64,000 nt of DNA from Eustoma russellianum. Taxonomy: Eukaryota > Streptophyta > Magnoliopsida > Gentianales > Gentianaceae. Where the stretch lies: the NCBI GenBank assembly GCA_036186865.1, contig AP025062.1, positions 30,246,637 to 30,310,636 on the forward strand, written 5' to 3'. Below, in pieces: positions 1-11,361 of this stretch. Made by a program: the position numbers and the translations under genes. The notes under the pieces are model-generated. The model was given only the letters and a program-made list of their open reading frames with translations. It made no database searches and was not told where the DNA came from. How positions within the stretch are numbered: the stretch's first letter is position 1; the number at the start of each line of letters is the position of its first letter.

Positions 1-1751
1 GAAAGAATAACAATTCAAATAACCATCATATGTCACATGTCGATCAAATTGCCATGGCATACCAAGTAAGATATGACTAGCATGCATTGGTGCGACATCA
101 CATAAAACATCATCTTTGTAACTACCAATGCTAAGAGAAATCGAAACTTGTTTACTTACGCTAACTTCACCGCAGTCATTTAGCCATGCAAGTTTGTAAG
201 GACGCGGATGATTAGTCATAGGCAAATTCAGTTTTCTTACTAATTCGATGCTAGCCACATTCGCACAAGAACCGGAATCAATGATCATGGTGCATACTTT
301 ACCATTTATCATGCAATGAATATGGAAAATGTTTTCTCTATGTTGTTCGTGATCATCTAATTTCGGATATGCATTTAAAGCTCTACGCACAACAAGAAAC
401 TCCTTAGTGTCAAAATCATCTAATGCGCCTAGATCCTCTTCAGGTTCAATTTCATTATCATGCTCAGACTCGTTTTCATGCTCGGACTCGGACACATATT
501 CGTTGGTCTCTTCAATTAACATGATTCGTTTTGCATTAGGACACTCTTTTCCTATGTGACCACGTCCTTGACATTTATAGCATTTAATGTCTCGAAACCT
601 GTTTGAGGGATCAGAAGAATTTCCAGTAGGAGCCTTTTGTTGGGTGCGTTCATCTCTCCTTTGTGTGGATTGGACACGGTTGTCCATTCTTTGTGACACA
701 CCTTGGTCACGTGCTTGGCCTCCTGTAGGCCGTGAACTTCCCGTTCCTGAAGGCTTGTTGGAAAACCTTGACGAAGACTGATTAGTACGATAATTGGAAT
801 TGAAATTGGAGGAATTACGTACCTTTAATTGTGTTTCAATCTTTTCAGCCATATGTACCATGGTGGTGAGGTCGAGATAAGGTTGAAGATCAACCCTTTG
901 CGCAATCTCCCTGTTTAAACCATGTAAGAAACGAGCTTTGGTGGCCTCTTCATGTTCCTGCAAGTTAGACCTTTCCAACAAAATTTCTAACTCTTTATAG
1001 TACTCGTCTACACTTTTGGAAACTTGACGTAAGTTGTGCAAACTCGTGAAAATAGAACTCTCATAATTGTTTGGAATAAAACGTTGTCTCATTTCAAACT
1101 TCATTTCTTCCCAAGTAGCAATTGGAGGTTGTCTTGTCTTAGTTCTATTTCGACACAAATTTGTCCACCAATTGAGTGCATAACCAGAAAACTCAATAGA
1201 AGCGTATCTCACTTTTTGCAATTCACTATAATTGGTACAAGAAAAGATTAAATCCACTTTCGTTTCCCATTCTAAATATTCCTCTGCATTACTTTTACCA
1301 TAAAACATGGGAATATTTATTTTGGTTTTGAGAAAATCGTCATCTTGCGGGAAAAGGGGGTTTTGGCGTCTTTGGTAACCACGGGGATGGTGGTCATCAA
1401 AGTCATAATCATCATGCTCAAAGGGAATGTAATCATCATTGTACCTTCTTGGAGCGTACCTTCTTGCTTGTGTAGGAGGAACAAACCTTCTTGCTTCGGT
1501 GTGTGGTGGTCTAAGGTTGTCATCCTCAACTTCTTCTGGGGGATGGCGCCTTGGTTGTGGTAGGGGAACGGCCCTGCTTGTTCCTTGTCCATCACTCGTT
1601 TTGTAGCTTCGCTCCACGTCTTCCAAGCGATGCTTAATTACCTCATTGTCATGCATGATTTCTTAAGCATCTCCAACATTTGTTGTTGCATGTTGTCAAC
1701 AGTTTCGGCCTCTTTTGACTTGCTAGACGCTGAATGATTGCTGCTCTCCAT
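1..1751 (-). pseudogene. gag: Gypsy gag-protease of G1, partial and frameshifted
   Basis: This is a Gag polyprotein, which forms the virus-like particle and binds element RNA, with the retropepsin domain fused at its end. The ATG at 1751-1749 matches the start of the G2 gag. Visible in order are a short N-terminal helical region, an Arg/Asp-rich spacer, the capsid-like domain (about 850-1330), a CCHC zinc knuckle near 535-580, an acidic Glu/Asp stretch, and a protease DSG motif near 280. One base is missing near 1657-1662 relative to G2, so the first 30 codons are out of frame with the rest. The left edge cuts the gene about 44 codons before the position where G2 gag stops. It is a non-functional copy unless the indel is a sequence error. 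Confidence 0.85.
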
Positions 1752-3409
1752 TGTGCCTAAGGAATTGAACGAAAAAACAAAGGGAAAAAGAAAGAAGCAA
1801 ACTAACACAAAGACAAGCTAACGTTAAGGGATTAAAAAAAGATAAGTTATGAACACTCCGCTTTCTATCCTTTCCACTCTCTTACCACTTTGGTTCTTGG
1901 ATAACCTGAAGTTAAGAAGTCTCAAAGTGATCAATAAGGAAGAGTATTGCCAAGGCTTCTTCAAATCACAATGTTCTCCACTTGTTTCTTCCTCTTTGCG
2001 TTCAAGTTGCAGCAATTAGTATCAAAGTAGAATCAATTGAAATGAACACAAACTTGAACTTTCTACTAAGATTCAAAGAAAATAAGCAACCAAAGTTGAT
2101 GTATGAGGCTGAACAAAAGATAAACTAAGGGTTGCCGTGGGCAATCTTTAGTTAATTTTGATTCTATGCACTTACTATCCACAAAATGGTTCAAGTCATG
2201 CAACAATCGAATGACCAAATGTGTGATTGGTTCAAGAAGATCAGGAGATGGAGAGTAGGGTATATAGGGGACGACAATGTGGGGTAATATGGTATCCAAG
2301 GTTTGCAAGTCGTACCAAAAATTTTCCACGCAATGCACAAACGTTTTGCCCTTTTTCTTTTCTCTTGTTCTTTTGTTTTTCTTTTGCTTCCTTTCTATTT
2401 CAATTGAGCAAGGTTCAGATTCTCTTTTTTTTACTAAGGACAGAATTGGAATTTCACGCGTTTTGCACTTAGCACTTGCGTTTTTGGACAGAAGAGTGCA
2501 ATGTATTTAAAATGCAAATTGTAACTTGGACTTGCAACAAAAATAACCTTGGAAAGTGAGGGAAATTGGGGTAAGGCCGAATGGGTTAGGGTTAGGGTTT
2601 TTTGATTTAGGGTTTTTTGAACGTTTTGGGAATTTGCGGGATGGGGTTTTGGGAACTGAACGGGCGTTGTAAATGGACTATTTGGGGTGGTAATTGATGA
2701 TTGGTGTGGTCAATTTGGATATTGGTTGGTTTAGGACAGAATTTGAACAAAATTCAAATTCTAGGGTTAGGGTTTATTTGAATGATTTGGGATCTTTAGA
2801 ATGTGATTGTGTTTGGTAAAATTGGGTTGGGGCTTTTTGTTGGGGTGTAAATAGGGTTGTTTGGGATCAGGTTGGTGAGTTTTTAGGGTTGGGTTGGGAT
2901 GGAGCTGGTTGGACCGTGGGGGTGTGGCTGGTTTTAGGGTTTGTTTGGTGTTGCAAATGGGTTGTGAAGACAAGCACACGTAGGACTACTAGATTTAAAG
3001 CATGAAATCAATCACAATGCGAATCACAAGATGCATACAATCATCACCAACTAAAAACTTCGGTAGCAACAAGATGATTTGAAACCGAGGTAGCTTTATA
3101 GGCTGATGGTTGGACTATTTTAAAGAAAGCTGAATGTAACCTAAAATGCAACGGACCCTAATGTGTTCAAGTTTGAACGACTCAAAATCAGATTGTGATG
3201 TGAAAGGAAATAAAGGAAATGACACTTGAATGATGAAAAGCAAAATGCAGCAACTTGCAAGGACTTGAAGGAAATGACGTTTTTTTGTTTTGAATGAAAT
3301 ACAAGATAATGGCGTGTAGAGTGAGGGGTAGAAGAAGGACTCAACTGAAATTGAAATGACTAAACTCAAATGAAAAGGAAATGATAGATGGTGGAATAGA
3401 GTAACCTGG
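1752..3409 (-). other. Untranslated leader of G1
   Basis: This stretch lies between the primer binding site and gag and has no convincing reading frame. It aligns with the leader of G2 (41724-43377). It includes G/T-rich sequence with a few TTAGGG-like words near 2587-2620 and a pyrimidine-rich stretch near 2340-2420. Long leaders are normal in this retrotransposon group and usually hold packaging and dimerisation signals, but none can be identified by eye. Confidence 0.7.
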
Positions 3410-3421
3410 GCTCTGATACCA
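3410..3421 (-). other. Primer binding site of G1 (initiator Met tRNA)
   Basis: Read on the minus strand this is TGGTATCAGAGC, the complement of the 3' end of plant initiator methionine tRNA. It lies three bases inside the LTR end (CATCA, then AAT). It primes minus-strand DNA synthesis and fixes both the orientation of G1 and the LTR boundary. Confidence 0.95.
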
Positions 3422-3772
3422 ATTTGATGCGTGCAACTCGTGGGCTCCAACAATTCCACCTTCTAAACGTCCTTCACAAAGGGTTAGGCACAAGGAAGAA
3501 GACTTTCCCTTGCTTCCTTAGTGATTAAAAAACGTGTGGATTAAGAATGAGCAAGACCAACACTTCAAGATGGTCGTTGATCAGGCAAACCAATAAGGCC
3601 CTCCTGGACGGCACCTTTAAGCAATGGCAACACCTTCAAAATGCTCAACTTTGAAGGATCTTAACCTAGGTTTTTAATGTAAAACCAAGAAAACAAAGTC
3701 TCACACAAAGTGAAAGAAATATCAAGAATTCTTATTCATCAAAAGTTGCCGTTTCATGCGTCCCCTAAGGCT

Positions 3773-3782
3773 CTATTTATAG
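3773..3782 (-). promoter_or_regulatory. TATA box of G1 LTR
   Basis: CTATAAATAG on the minus strand, at the same place as the TATA boxes of the two G2 LTRs. It is the probable core promoter, placing the U3/R boundary about 30 bases downstream. Confidence 0.7.
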
Positions 3783-4702
3783 GCTGAGCTTGAGCCTTAA
3801 AATGTCTAGAACTAATTCAAAATAAAGCTAGCTAGCAATGTTTGAAACTTGAAATTTATTTGAATTCAAAACTAAAATAAATTCTAGCTAAAATCTTGAA
3901 GTCTTGCAAAACGCTATCCTCAATGAATCTGGCCGTGTTTGATGATGAAATTGGCATTTGAGACTTGATTTTGATGTAGATGAAGTTGTTGCAATTGAAT
4001 TCCAAGGTTGGTTGAAGATTGAATTCAAATTGAATTTGAACTTGATTTCAAACTTGAATTCAATCTTTAAATTTCGATCTCTCCTCTTTTGATCTCCAAG
4101 TTGGCGTGGGAAGGGATGAATTTGGCGTGTGAGAAGGTCTCCAAGTGGCTGAGATGTTGAATTCAAATGTTGGTTGGAGATTGAATTTAAATTGAACTTG
4201 AATTTGAATTCAAACTTGGATTCCACTTTGAATTGTGATCTTATCACTTCTTGCTTCAAGAATGGCGTGTAGAAGTCTAGGATAAGGTTGAGAGCTTCTT
4301 GAAATTTAAGTCTCCAATTGGTTGAGACTTGAATTCAAATCATGGTTGAATTTGAATTCAAGTCTAGCTTTGAACTTAAATGCAATTTGATCATCATCCT
4401 TTTGCTTTAAAGTGGCCGGCCCCCTTATTGTATTTGGAGATGATTTTGATCTCAATTTGAACAAGAGATTCCATCTTGGACATATTTGAATTTGTCTTTG
4501 TGGAGACAACATTCCTTCCAAGACAACATTCTTTTTGTTCCCTTCTTTTGTGGCACACGCCTAAATGTTCCTTTTTGGGCCTCCATTTTATTTGAATCTT
4601 TCATGTACCTAATTTGCCTACAAAGAAAACACATAAAACAAAGATCACAAGAAAACAAGATAAACTTCAAGATAAAGAAAGCACACACACGTTTACACAC
4701 AC

Positions 4703-4873
4703 TCAGGGTGAAGGTTTAATGAAATGAACCCAAGGGGTCTTAGGTTCATCTTGAACATGCTTGTACAAGAAGGTGGCAACTTGATGGCAAAGTTCTCTTG
4801 CCCTCCTTCTTGTCATAGGACCTTTGACCTCTTGATGGGGCCCTTGATCCTCATCGGACCCTTGATCCTCATC
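4703..4873 (-). CDS. Pol C-terminal tail encoded in the U3 of the G1 LTR
   Basis: Beginning at the second base of the LTR, a 56-codon frame reads DEDQGSDEDQG..., then GPMTRRRAR, a helical segment ending FLYKHVQDE, and TPWVHFI, followed by TGA. The same frame is open in the G2 and G4 LTRs, and related tails sit at the same place in the G0 and G3 LTRs. In a complete element this frame at the 3' LTR continues pol and supplies the end of integrase. In this 5' LTR copy it is not expected to be translated as such. The motif assignment is by comparison within the window and general knowledge of chromoviruses. Confidence 0.7.
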   Translation of the reverse strand, partial: DEDQGSDEDQGPHQEVKGPMTRRRARELCHQVATFLYKHVQDEPKTPWVHFIKPSP

Positions 4874-4874
4874 A

Positions 4875-4993
4875 GTGTCTGTTTTCTAGGGATGACTTAC
4901 CGACTTCTTTACCTAGTGGAGTTGTGACCTTACTGTATTCCGATATGTTCTCCAAAGAAGAACCCTTAGGACTACCCCCGTTGAGAAGTATCA
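4875..4993 (+). pseudogene. pol: Gypsy G0 pol fragment 1 (N-terminal to RT)
   Basis: This short piece of decayed Ty3/gypsy pol lies between the G1 LTR and the solo LTR S1. Its last 35 codons read DLPTSLPSG...SDMFSKEE, then GLPPLRSI. This is the linker that precedes reverse transcriptase in plant gypsy elements, and it continues exactly at 20475 with EHQIDFIPGA once S1 is removed. The upstream part contains stops and a frameshift. It is the left-hand remnant of the oldest element in the window. Confidence 0.85.
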
Positions 4994-7900
4994 TGTAGCG
5001 CCCCGCCCGAAACCAGGGTTCCGGCTCAGTGCACCCGCCATACTCTACTCCATAGAGTACAAGACGTCGATACTACACATGTGCATGTCAACATGAATCG
5101 TAATCGATATAGCGGAAGCAACTTAAAATAAGTTCACGACATGCATAATAATAATACAAACCATTCAAATCCACACAAACCACAAATACAGCTTCTCACG
5201 ATAGTCTTATTACATCATAATGAAATAAAGCTCACACAACAGGTACATAGCTTCAGCCTACATCTCCGCTCACGGATACTCTATCTGGGATTCCTCCTTA
5301 ATGAACACGGCGTCAGGGTCCCTGTTCTCTGAAATGTTAAGAGGCAAGTATGAGCAATAGCCACCATCTTTTAATCGCTCTGCAAGTATTCTTTATAGAT
5401 ACTTCATGTGGATCATTCATGGGGAGACGGGGTGACAAGTAGTGATAAAGTAACAATATACATAATTATATCTCCATTTACAAATGATAGCATGATATAT
5501 AAGAATAAAATAGAACATAAGATTTTGCATCATACCTTAGAGATCGTATCATTCTTCCTCAGCATATCCTTAGCCTACCTTCCATACTTGAACACTAATC
5601 CATTTCATGCTAAGATCATTACTTACAATCATCCCTTTTACATGCATAATCTTCCTTAATCATCTTAAGACTTAATGATTGTACAAATATCCTAGTCTTC
5701 ACCCAAGGGACATGATCGTGACATGATGCATAAAACATGACTTTTCATAAATGACTTTTCGTAAACTTGACTTTTCTTAAACATGACATTTCATAACTTG
5801 ACATGATTTTCATAACTTGTGTAAAATGACATATTCATAACTTTCATAACATGACATTTTCATAACATGAAGACATAACATTTTCATCATTGGCTATAGC
5901 ACTTTTCATAAGAATAATAACACACGACATACCGATCGATTTCCCATATAGCACATGTACGACATAAAACTTCATAAACATATGTACATGTACTAATGGT
6001 GACGCGCTATGACGGAGATCCCGTGTCCCAGACCCGGTGTTACACTCGGTCATATACGTAATCATATGCCCCTGACATCTACCACTCCGGTACCGATATC
6101 ACGCCGGCGAACATAACATAGTCGTAATCATGAACATAACATAACATATCGTGTGTCAATGAAATCAATCGTCTCGTGTTTATTATTCACATGCATATGA
6201 ACTTTTAAAACATGATATGCGCAAAACAACTTTCAAACTTTATTTTCGTGCAACATGAGACTTGTTCATATGAGGGGTTATGGTAAACTACATCTTATAA
6301 CATCACTTACTTATTTTCATCCTACATATCATAACTTAAAGAAATTCCCACCTTGACAATCAAGGGTGGCCATTCGGCCATGTACCAAAACAACCACTTT
6401 TCCTCATTTGTCATCCAACAACACTTTCTTAATTTGTATTTTCAAATGAAATCCATATTTCAACACTTAGGTAATTAAGAACCTTAAACCTATATCTCAC
6501 CTAAAAGTACCTAACTTATGCCATACTCTATTCATCTTTTTTATGTAATACATATAAATTAATATAATATGACTACAATTTACTTGATTCTTTAAAAAGG
6601 ACCTTGTGGCCGAATACATATATGTTACATATATGTATATATATTTTCCATACTAATACAATTATATGTATATATATCATAGATGGTAACTTTGTGTCTT
6701 GACCATACAATGCCGTGTACATATATATCTATATATATATATATACTATACTCATATACATATATAAACTTATTTACATAAAGCCGTACATATATAATCA
6801 ATATATAAAACATCTTTTTCATATTAATGCATTTATACATATATGTGATTTATGTAAGGTAGATTTCTTTTATATTTTAACTATAAAAAAACCAAATAAT
6901 TCTCTTATGCTAACTTTAAACCATGTATATATGTAGCACATATATATACTCATTTTTCATAACAATTCATTCTGTGTATGTATGATTTTATAAAATATTT
7001 TAAGTCCAAAAACTATTAAAGCCGAAACATATAGGCTTTCTAATACCTAGGTATTCTTCATATTCTTTCTTTTTATATACAATACATATGTGTACCTTTT
7101 GTTTTGTGGTAACATATTCACATTATCTTCTTTTCTTTTGCTTAAATCTAAATTATGACATTAAGGAAAAACACATAATTATAATATAATGGGAATCATT
7201 AAAATGTATTTGTGGTTCATAACCAACATCTAAATGCATATTTTAAGATAAGTAGGATAAAGTTCAAAAACAAAAGAAACACCTCATTAGGCCGTGAGGT
7301 ATGTGAGAGTTTTCATAAAATGAGAAACATTAAACTATCATTCAAAACATAATCTTAGAACATTTGAATACTAATACCATATTAAAGTACAACTTAAAAT
7401 CATTATAAAGGAACATAAGGAATAAATTAGAGTTGTATTCTTTACACGTTTTTCATAGAGTTCTTCATCTAATATCCTTTATTCATGCATTTATACCTAT
7501 GTTACATATATAGCCGTATGTGGTGTATATAATCTATATTTATATATTTGACACTTACAATCTTAGATCTTTCGTATTCTTATGACAAAACTTGAACATA
7601 CTACATGATGATCCCATTTTGATATGAACATAAATATTAATTTTTAAATTCATGAAGGATCTAGGAAGAGTACTTGCCTTGGTTCACCTTTCTTACACTT
7701 AGAAGATGGTTCCTTCACTTGGTTTGGAAGAGAGTTCTTCTTCCTTCCTTCCTAGGTATACACGGTTTTTAGGGTTTAAAAGGAGGGTTAGTGAGCAACT
7801 TATGAAACTAATTATATGGAAGAATCAAACTTAAACTTTATAAAGTTCTTACCTTGATTTCCTTTGATTCTAGATGCTACAACCTTCTTGAATCTTCTTA

Positions 7901-8137
7901 GTTGATGGAGTGTTTATGGTACTTGATTTGAGTGATGTAGGTGTGAAGAAAGGAGAAGAAAATCTTCTCCTTATGGAGAGTGGAGTTTTCGGCCAAGAGG
8001 GAGGGGAGAGGGTGTTGGAGTGTTCTTGAGTTTTTCTTGGAGATAGGATGAAATTAGTTGGTTTGAAGATGTATTATTTGAGGGGTTGAAGAAGAAATAA
8101 AAATTTCTTCTTTACTACAGGTGGGGGACGGCCAAGC
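4994..8137 (-). repeat. Solo LTR S1, first part
   Basis: This is the first part of an LTR of about 3.54 kb whose remainder is 20079-20474, split by copia A. The outer ends are TGTAGCGCCCC and CTGTAACA, flanked by TATCA (4989-4993) and TATCG (20475-20479). That is a 5-bp target duplication with one mismatch, and it interrupts G0 pol cleanly. There is no internal region, so it is probably a solo LTR. Orientation is inferred as minus from a 5'-UTR-like stretch ending in a CAAGGTAAG donor-like sequence near 7850. It holds a degenerate CATGACATTTTCATAA-type repeat (about 5725-5890) and a very AT-rich TATATA tract (about 6600-6960). I see no genes in it. Confidence 0.75.
6600..6960. repeat. AT-rich simple sequence tract inside S1
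   Basis: This is a run of TATATG/TATATA-type sequence with many ACATATATGTATAT words and small palindromes. Short frames here are low-complexity translations rich in Tyr and Ile and are not genes. Confidence 0.8.
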
Positions 8138-9365
8138 TGTTGTGATATATTATGTTTGAGTGATTGCAAAATGTATATGTGTGCATATGTGTAATTGTTG
8201 TGCAAAATGTATATGTGTGCATATGTGTAATTGTTATGATGATTGCAAATAGATATATCATGTTTGAATGATTGGAAGATGCATATGTGAGCATGTATGT
8301 ATAACGTTTAAATGTGAAATTGTTTTGGCAAGGCATGAACTTATGAACTTATGAGCTAAATGTGAAATTGCTTGAATGAATCAAGATTGAACAAGTTTGA
8401 TTAAGGTCATGAGATTGAACTTGGCCAATTCAATCACATATCTTAATCAAGACATGTTCAAACTGATCTTAGATTATATATGCCAATACATGTTGTTCAA
8501 ACTGATCTTAGATTATATATGCCAATACATGTTGTTCAAACTGATCTTAGAAGATATATATGCCAATACATGTTGATAATATGATCTAACCAAGCCTTGA
8601 AGTCACATGACTTACAATATAAGGCAAATTGTTCGGTTTAGTATTCTATTGCAGGTTTTGGTTCATATCTTGAGCAAATGAACTCCAAATTGAGTGATTC
8701 AAAAGCCCACATGATCCTTATTCAATTTAGAATCTACTTGGCTGAGGAAAGGCATGCTTGGCACGGGTTAAAACTGAATTGACCCGGTGGGAAGCTTATT
8801 GACCTATATAAGGGCTATTTTGGTAATTTCACCATTTGGACTTCTCATTCTTATTTGGTCTTCTTCCAACGGACTTATATGATCATATGACACATTTATA
8901 AGTCATGTCACATCATGGCAAAAATGAATCTGGAGCAGCACCATGTCTAGGTTCATCCTAGGACAAAATTCCTATTTTTGTGCTGAGGGGTATTCTGGTC
9001 TTTTCACTTGCCAATGGATCTTCCAACATGTTATATATTGCTTATATGATGTTTATATGTGTTTATGTCACATATGGTACGTGCCCTATTTTTATGGAAA
9101 CGGGCAGCATGGCATATCAATTGGAATTCTTATATTATGGTTATCACATCTATGGTTTTCTTGGAATTCTTGGTATTCTTCATATGGTTTTCTATGCTAC
9201 ATGTTGAAGACATAAATGACTATATATTATATGTTTATACACGCATATGGAAGGATATTGGCGCACAAAACTTTCAGTTTTTGAACAAGTCAAGGCAAGT
9301 TGAATTACATCCTATTTTGGTGCTGATTTTAGATGATTATTCTTGGCTATTCTTGTGATGATTAC

Positions 9366-9887
9366 AACGGCTATTTTGGTCAAAAATGGAGCAATATTTT
9401 CGTATGGTATATGATCAAAAATTCAGGTTATAATGTGTGACAAAAAGCAAGTCCTACAATGTAGCAAAGTTGAATCAAAAATCTCTCAACCAAGCTGGTT
9501 ACAAACGGCTATATGATTGAAGACCAAGTCAAGCTGAATTCTCTCTATCTTTTAGCTACATTCCAACATCCACTTGTTATTCAAAGTTGGAGCAAAAATC
9601 TCTTAACCAAGAAAGGAGCAACGGCTATATTGGAGATCAATTCAAACTTGGCTGATTTATCTTTATCTTTGAACTATTATCCAATGCCTTGATTGTAGGC
9701 ATTCCAAACGTTCATGTGACATTCAAATGGAGCCTTTTTCCATCTCATTCCAACGTTCATGTAGTATTCAAAATGAGGAGATAAAATTTGCTGCATACAT
9801 GGCAAGTTATTTACACATGGATATTGCTGATTGGAGCTGATTTTAAGTGGTCAAATGAAGCTATTTTACATCTCATTCCAACGGCTA
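9366..9887 (+). promoter_or_regulatory. Cluster of four MSA-core sites in U3 of copia A
   Basis: AACGGCTA occurs at 9366, 9504, 9620 and 9880. The last lies within TCCAACGGCTA (9877-9887), a full match to the plant mitosis-specific activator consensus YCYAACGGYYA recognised by three-repeat MYB factors. The cluster is repeated in the 3' LTR at 18257-18778. The sites are seen in the sequence; the factor and cell-cycle role are inferred. Confidence 0.5.
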
Positions 9888-10055
9888 CAATGGGATAAAT
9901 ATTCAGGTTGGAAGACTATTTCAAAGCATTCAAAAATTCAGATTTATCTTGAAAGTCAAATGCTGAATTTTGGTAGCTAAAAAGGTGCTGAATTTTCTCC
10001 TTATCTTCAACCATTCCAACGTCCATTTTGAGGAGCCTATAGGCTGTCCTCTTGG

Positions 10056-10065
10056 CTATAAATAG
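10056..10065 (+). promoter_or_regulatory. TATA box of copia A 5' LTR
   Basis: CTATAAATAG followed by CTCCAAAGG and then, about 70 bases on, a conserved pyrimidine-rich stretch. The identical box lies at the same place in all other copia LTRs here (18947, 21839, 29226, 58906 on minus, 63883). It is the probable core promoter for element RNA. Confidence 0.75.
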
Positions 10066-11184
10066 CTCCAAAGGTGAAGAGCAAATGTGCACAAACGAAA
10101 AGCAAAAAGAAAAGCAAGCAAGATTCAGCTCTTTGTCTCCATTCTTCTCTTCTTCTCTTCTCTTATTGAAGAACACGTTTGTAAAGGCTTTATGATTGTA
10201 TAGTTCTTCATTTCTTGTCATTTCAACACCTTTCAAACGTTATATTGTAAGGGAGAAGCTGGTGTATAAAGCTTACTCCTTAGAGGTGATCAAAAGGTGC
10301 AAAGGTGCAAAGGTGAAACTAGTTGCTGTTTTGGTGAAGCCTCTTGAAGAAGTTGGTGAAAAGCTTCTTCCTTTGGCTTTGTAAGGTGACTTTGGTGTTT
10401 GGTGATTAGTGAAATCCAAGAGAAGGTGTCTCTTGGGACTGGAGTAGGTCACATTGACCGAACCAGGATAATTCCTTGTGTTCTTTACTTATTTCCTGCA
10501 CTTACTGTTTTCTGGCTGAAAATTACTCTAACTTGGCACGTATAATTGAACAAGCAAACAGTCTTAGAATTGCATGAATTTTGGATATATTATACTTCAA
10601 TGTGTTAGCTTTCATTAGCCGCAAGAATCACTAAATTCTAAGGTGTTTAGCATGGTCAAATCGTCTTCACAAAATTGTTGCTACATTCTGTGAACAATTC
10701 TGACCAGTGTGCAAAACTTGTTCAATTTGAACAGGCTATCCTGCGAATCTTGAAGTGAGCCTTATATCAAATTAAACTAGACATCATAAGGTTTAATTTG
10801 ACATAAGATTCATCAAAATAGCACGGGTAGATTTTGAGATATCATCGTTTGAAGTTAAGCTAACATTCTGCCTGAAACTGCCAGAATTGCACACTTTACT
10901 TCTCTTGCTTATTTGAACGTGCTAACTTGCTTGGAATTGATTGAATTTTTTATGACATACTATAAACATTCTAAACTTGATCTCTGCCAAGTTTGAGAGC
11001 TTGCACAGGTGTATAAGTGGTTCAACCAAAACGTTCAAAGTAGTGAACTGTTTCTGGAATTTTCAGAACCTGAGGTTAAAGAGGCAAAGGGGTCTTCAAA
11101 CAAGTTTTTGAAGGTAATTATAGTGTAATTTCCGCTAATCCACTATTCACCCCCCCTCTAGTGGTGCTATACAGGTCCAACAAT

Positions 11185-11196
11185 TGGTATCAGAGC
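11185..11196 (+). other. Primer binding site of copia A
   Basis: TGGTATCAGAGC, complementary to the 3' end of initiator Met tRNA, two bases after the LTR end. It fixes the plus orientation. Confidence 0.95.
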
Positions 11197-11361
11197 AAGG
11201 TTGAGCACCATATTCTTATTTGAGCTGAAAACAGTCCAAGTTGCAAAGTTGCTGGAAATTTTCTGGTTGTCTTATATTCTTCATATTTGGTATCTACAAC
11301 AAGGTGACACTTTCTTTCCTTCTTATAAGTGTTTTAAACGTTTTCTCTCACACTAAGAAGC

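Larger units (their letters stand above)
1..4874 (-). mobile_element. Gypsy element G1, partial, runs off left edge
   Basis: This is the 5' half of a Ty3/gypsy retrotransposon on the minus strand. From right to left it has a 5' LTR (3425-4874), a primer binding site, a leader of about 1.65 kb and gag running past base 1. It is a close relative of G2, with the same order and strong similarity through the LTR, leader and gag. The rest of pol and the 3' LTR lie outside the window. It inserted into the pol gene of the older element G0, which resumes at 4875. The right-hand target duplication would be GTGTC (4875-4879), but the left one cannot be checked. Confidence 0.9.
3425..4874 (-). repeat. 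5' LTR of gypsy G1 (1450 bp)
   Basis: On the minus strand the LTR starts TGATGAGGATC and ends GCACGCATCA, giving canonical TG...CA ends. The primer binding site directly follows. Its first 170 bases encode the C-terminal tail of a gypsy polymerase (see 4703-4873). A TATA box lies at 3773-3782. It is homologous to the LTRs of G2 and G4 but longer and divergent, and it has only traces of the 13-bp repeat that is expanded in those LTRs. Confidence 0.93.
8138..11182 (+). repeat. 5' LTR of copia A (3045 bp)
   Basis: It runs from TGTTGTGATATA to GGTCCAACA, with the primer site two bases beyond. Inside are a 36-bp tandem repeat (from 8166, two units), a 39-bp tandem repeat (from 8455, three units), a CTATATAAGG box near 8808, four AACGGCTA sites (9366-9887), the main TATA box (10056), a pyrimidine-rich probable R region (about 10130-10165) and, near the 3' end, a CCCCCCTCTAGTGG segment typical of SIRE LTRs. 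Confidence 0.95.

Noticed and set aside
2580..2625. Telomere-like TTAGGG/TTTAGGG words
   Set aside because: Only two or three imperfect words inside a G/T-rich gypsy leader, with the colinear G2 leader showing similar but different words. It is not an interstitial telomere array.
6600..6960. AT-rich tract as a replication origin or matrix attachment site
   Set aside because: Simple TATATG expansion inside a solo LTR. No further evidence for either function can be read.
8943..9212. A 90-codon frame (MSRFILGQNSY...) in the copia LTR, open in both A LTRs and in E
   Set aside because: In the diverged copia D LTR the same frame has a stop after the WIF segment. The open copies are near-identical DNA, and composition is that of a random Tyr/Trp-rich frame, so there is no sign of coding constraint.
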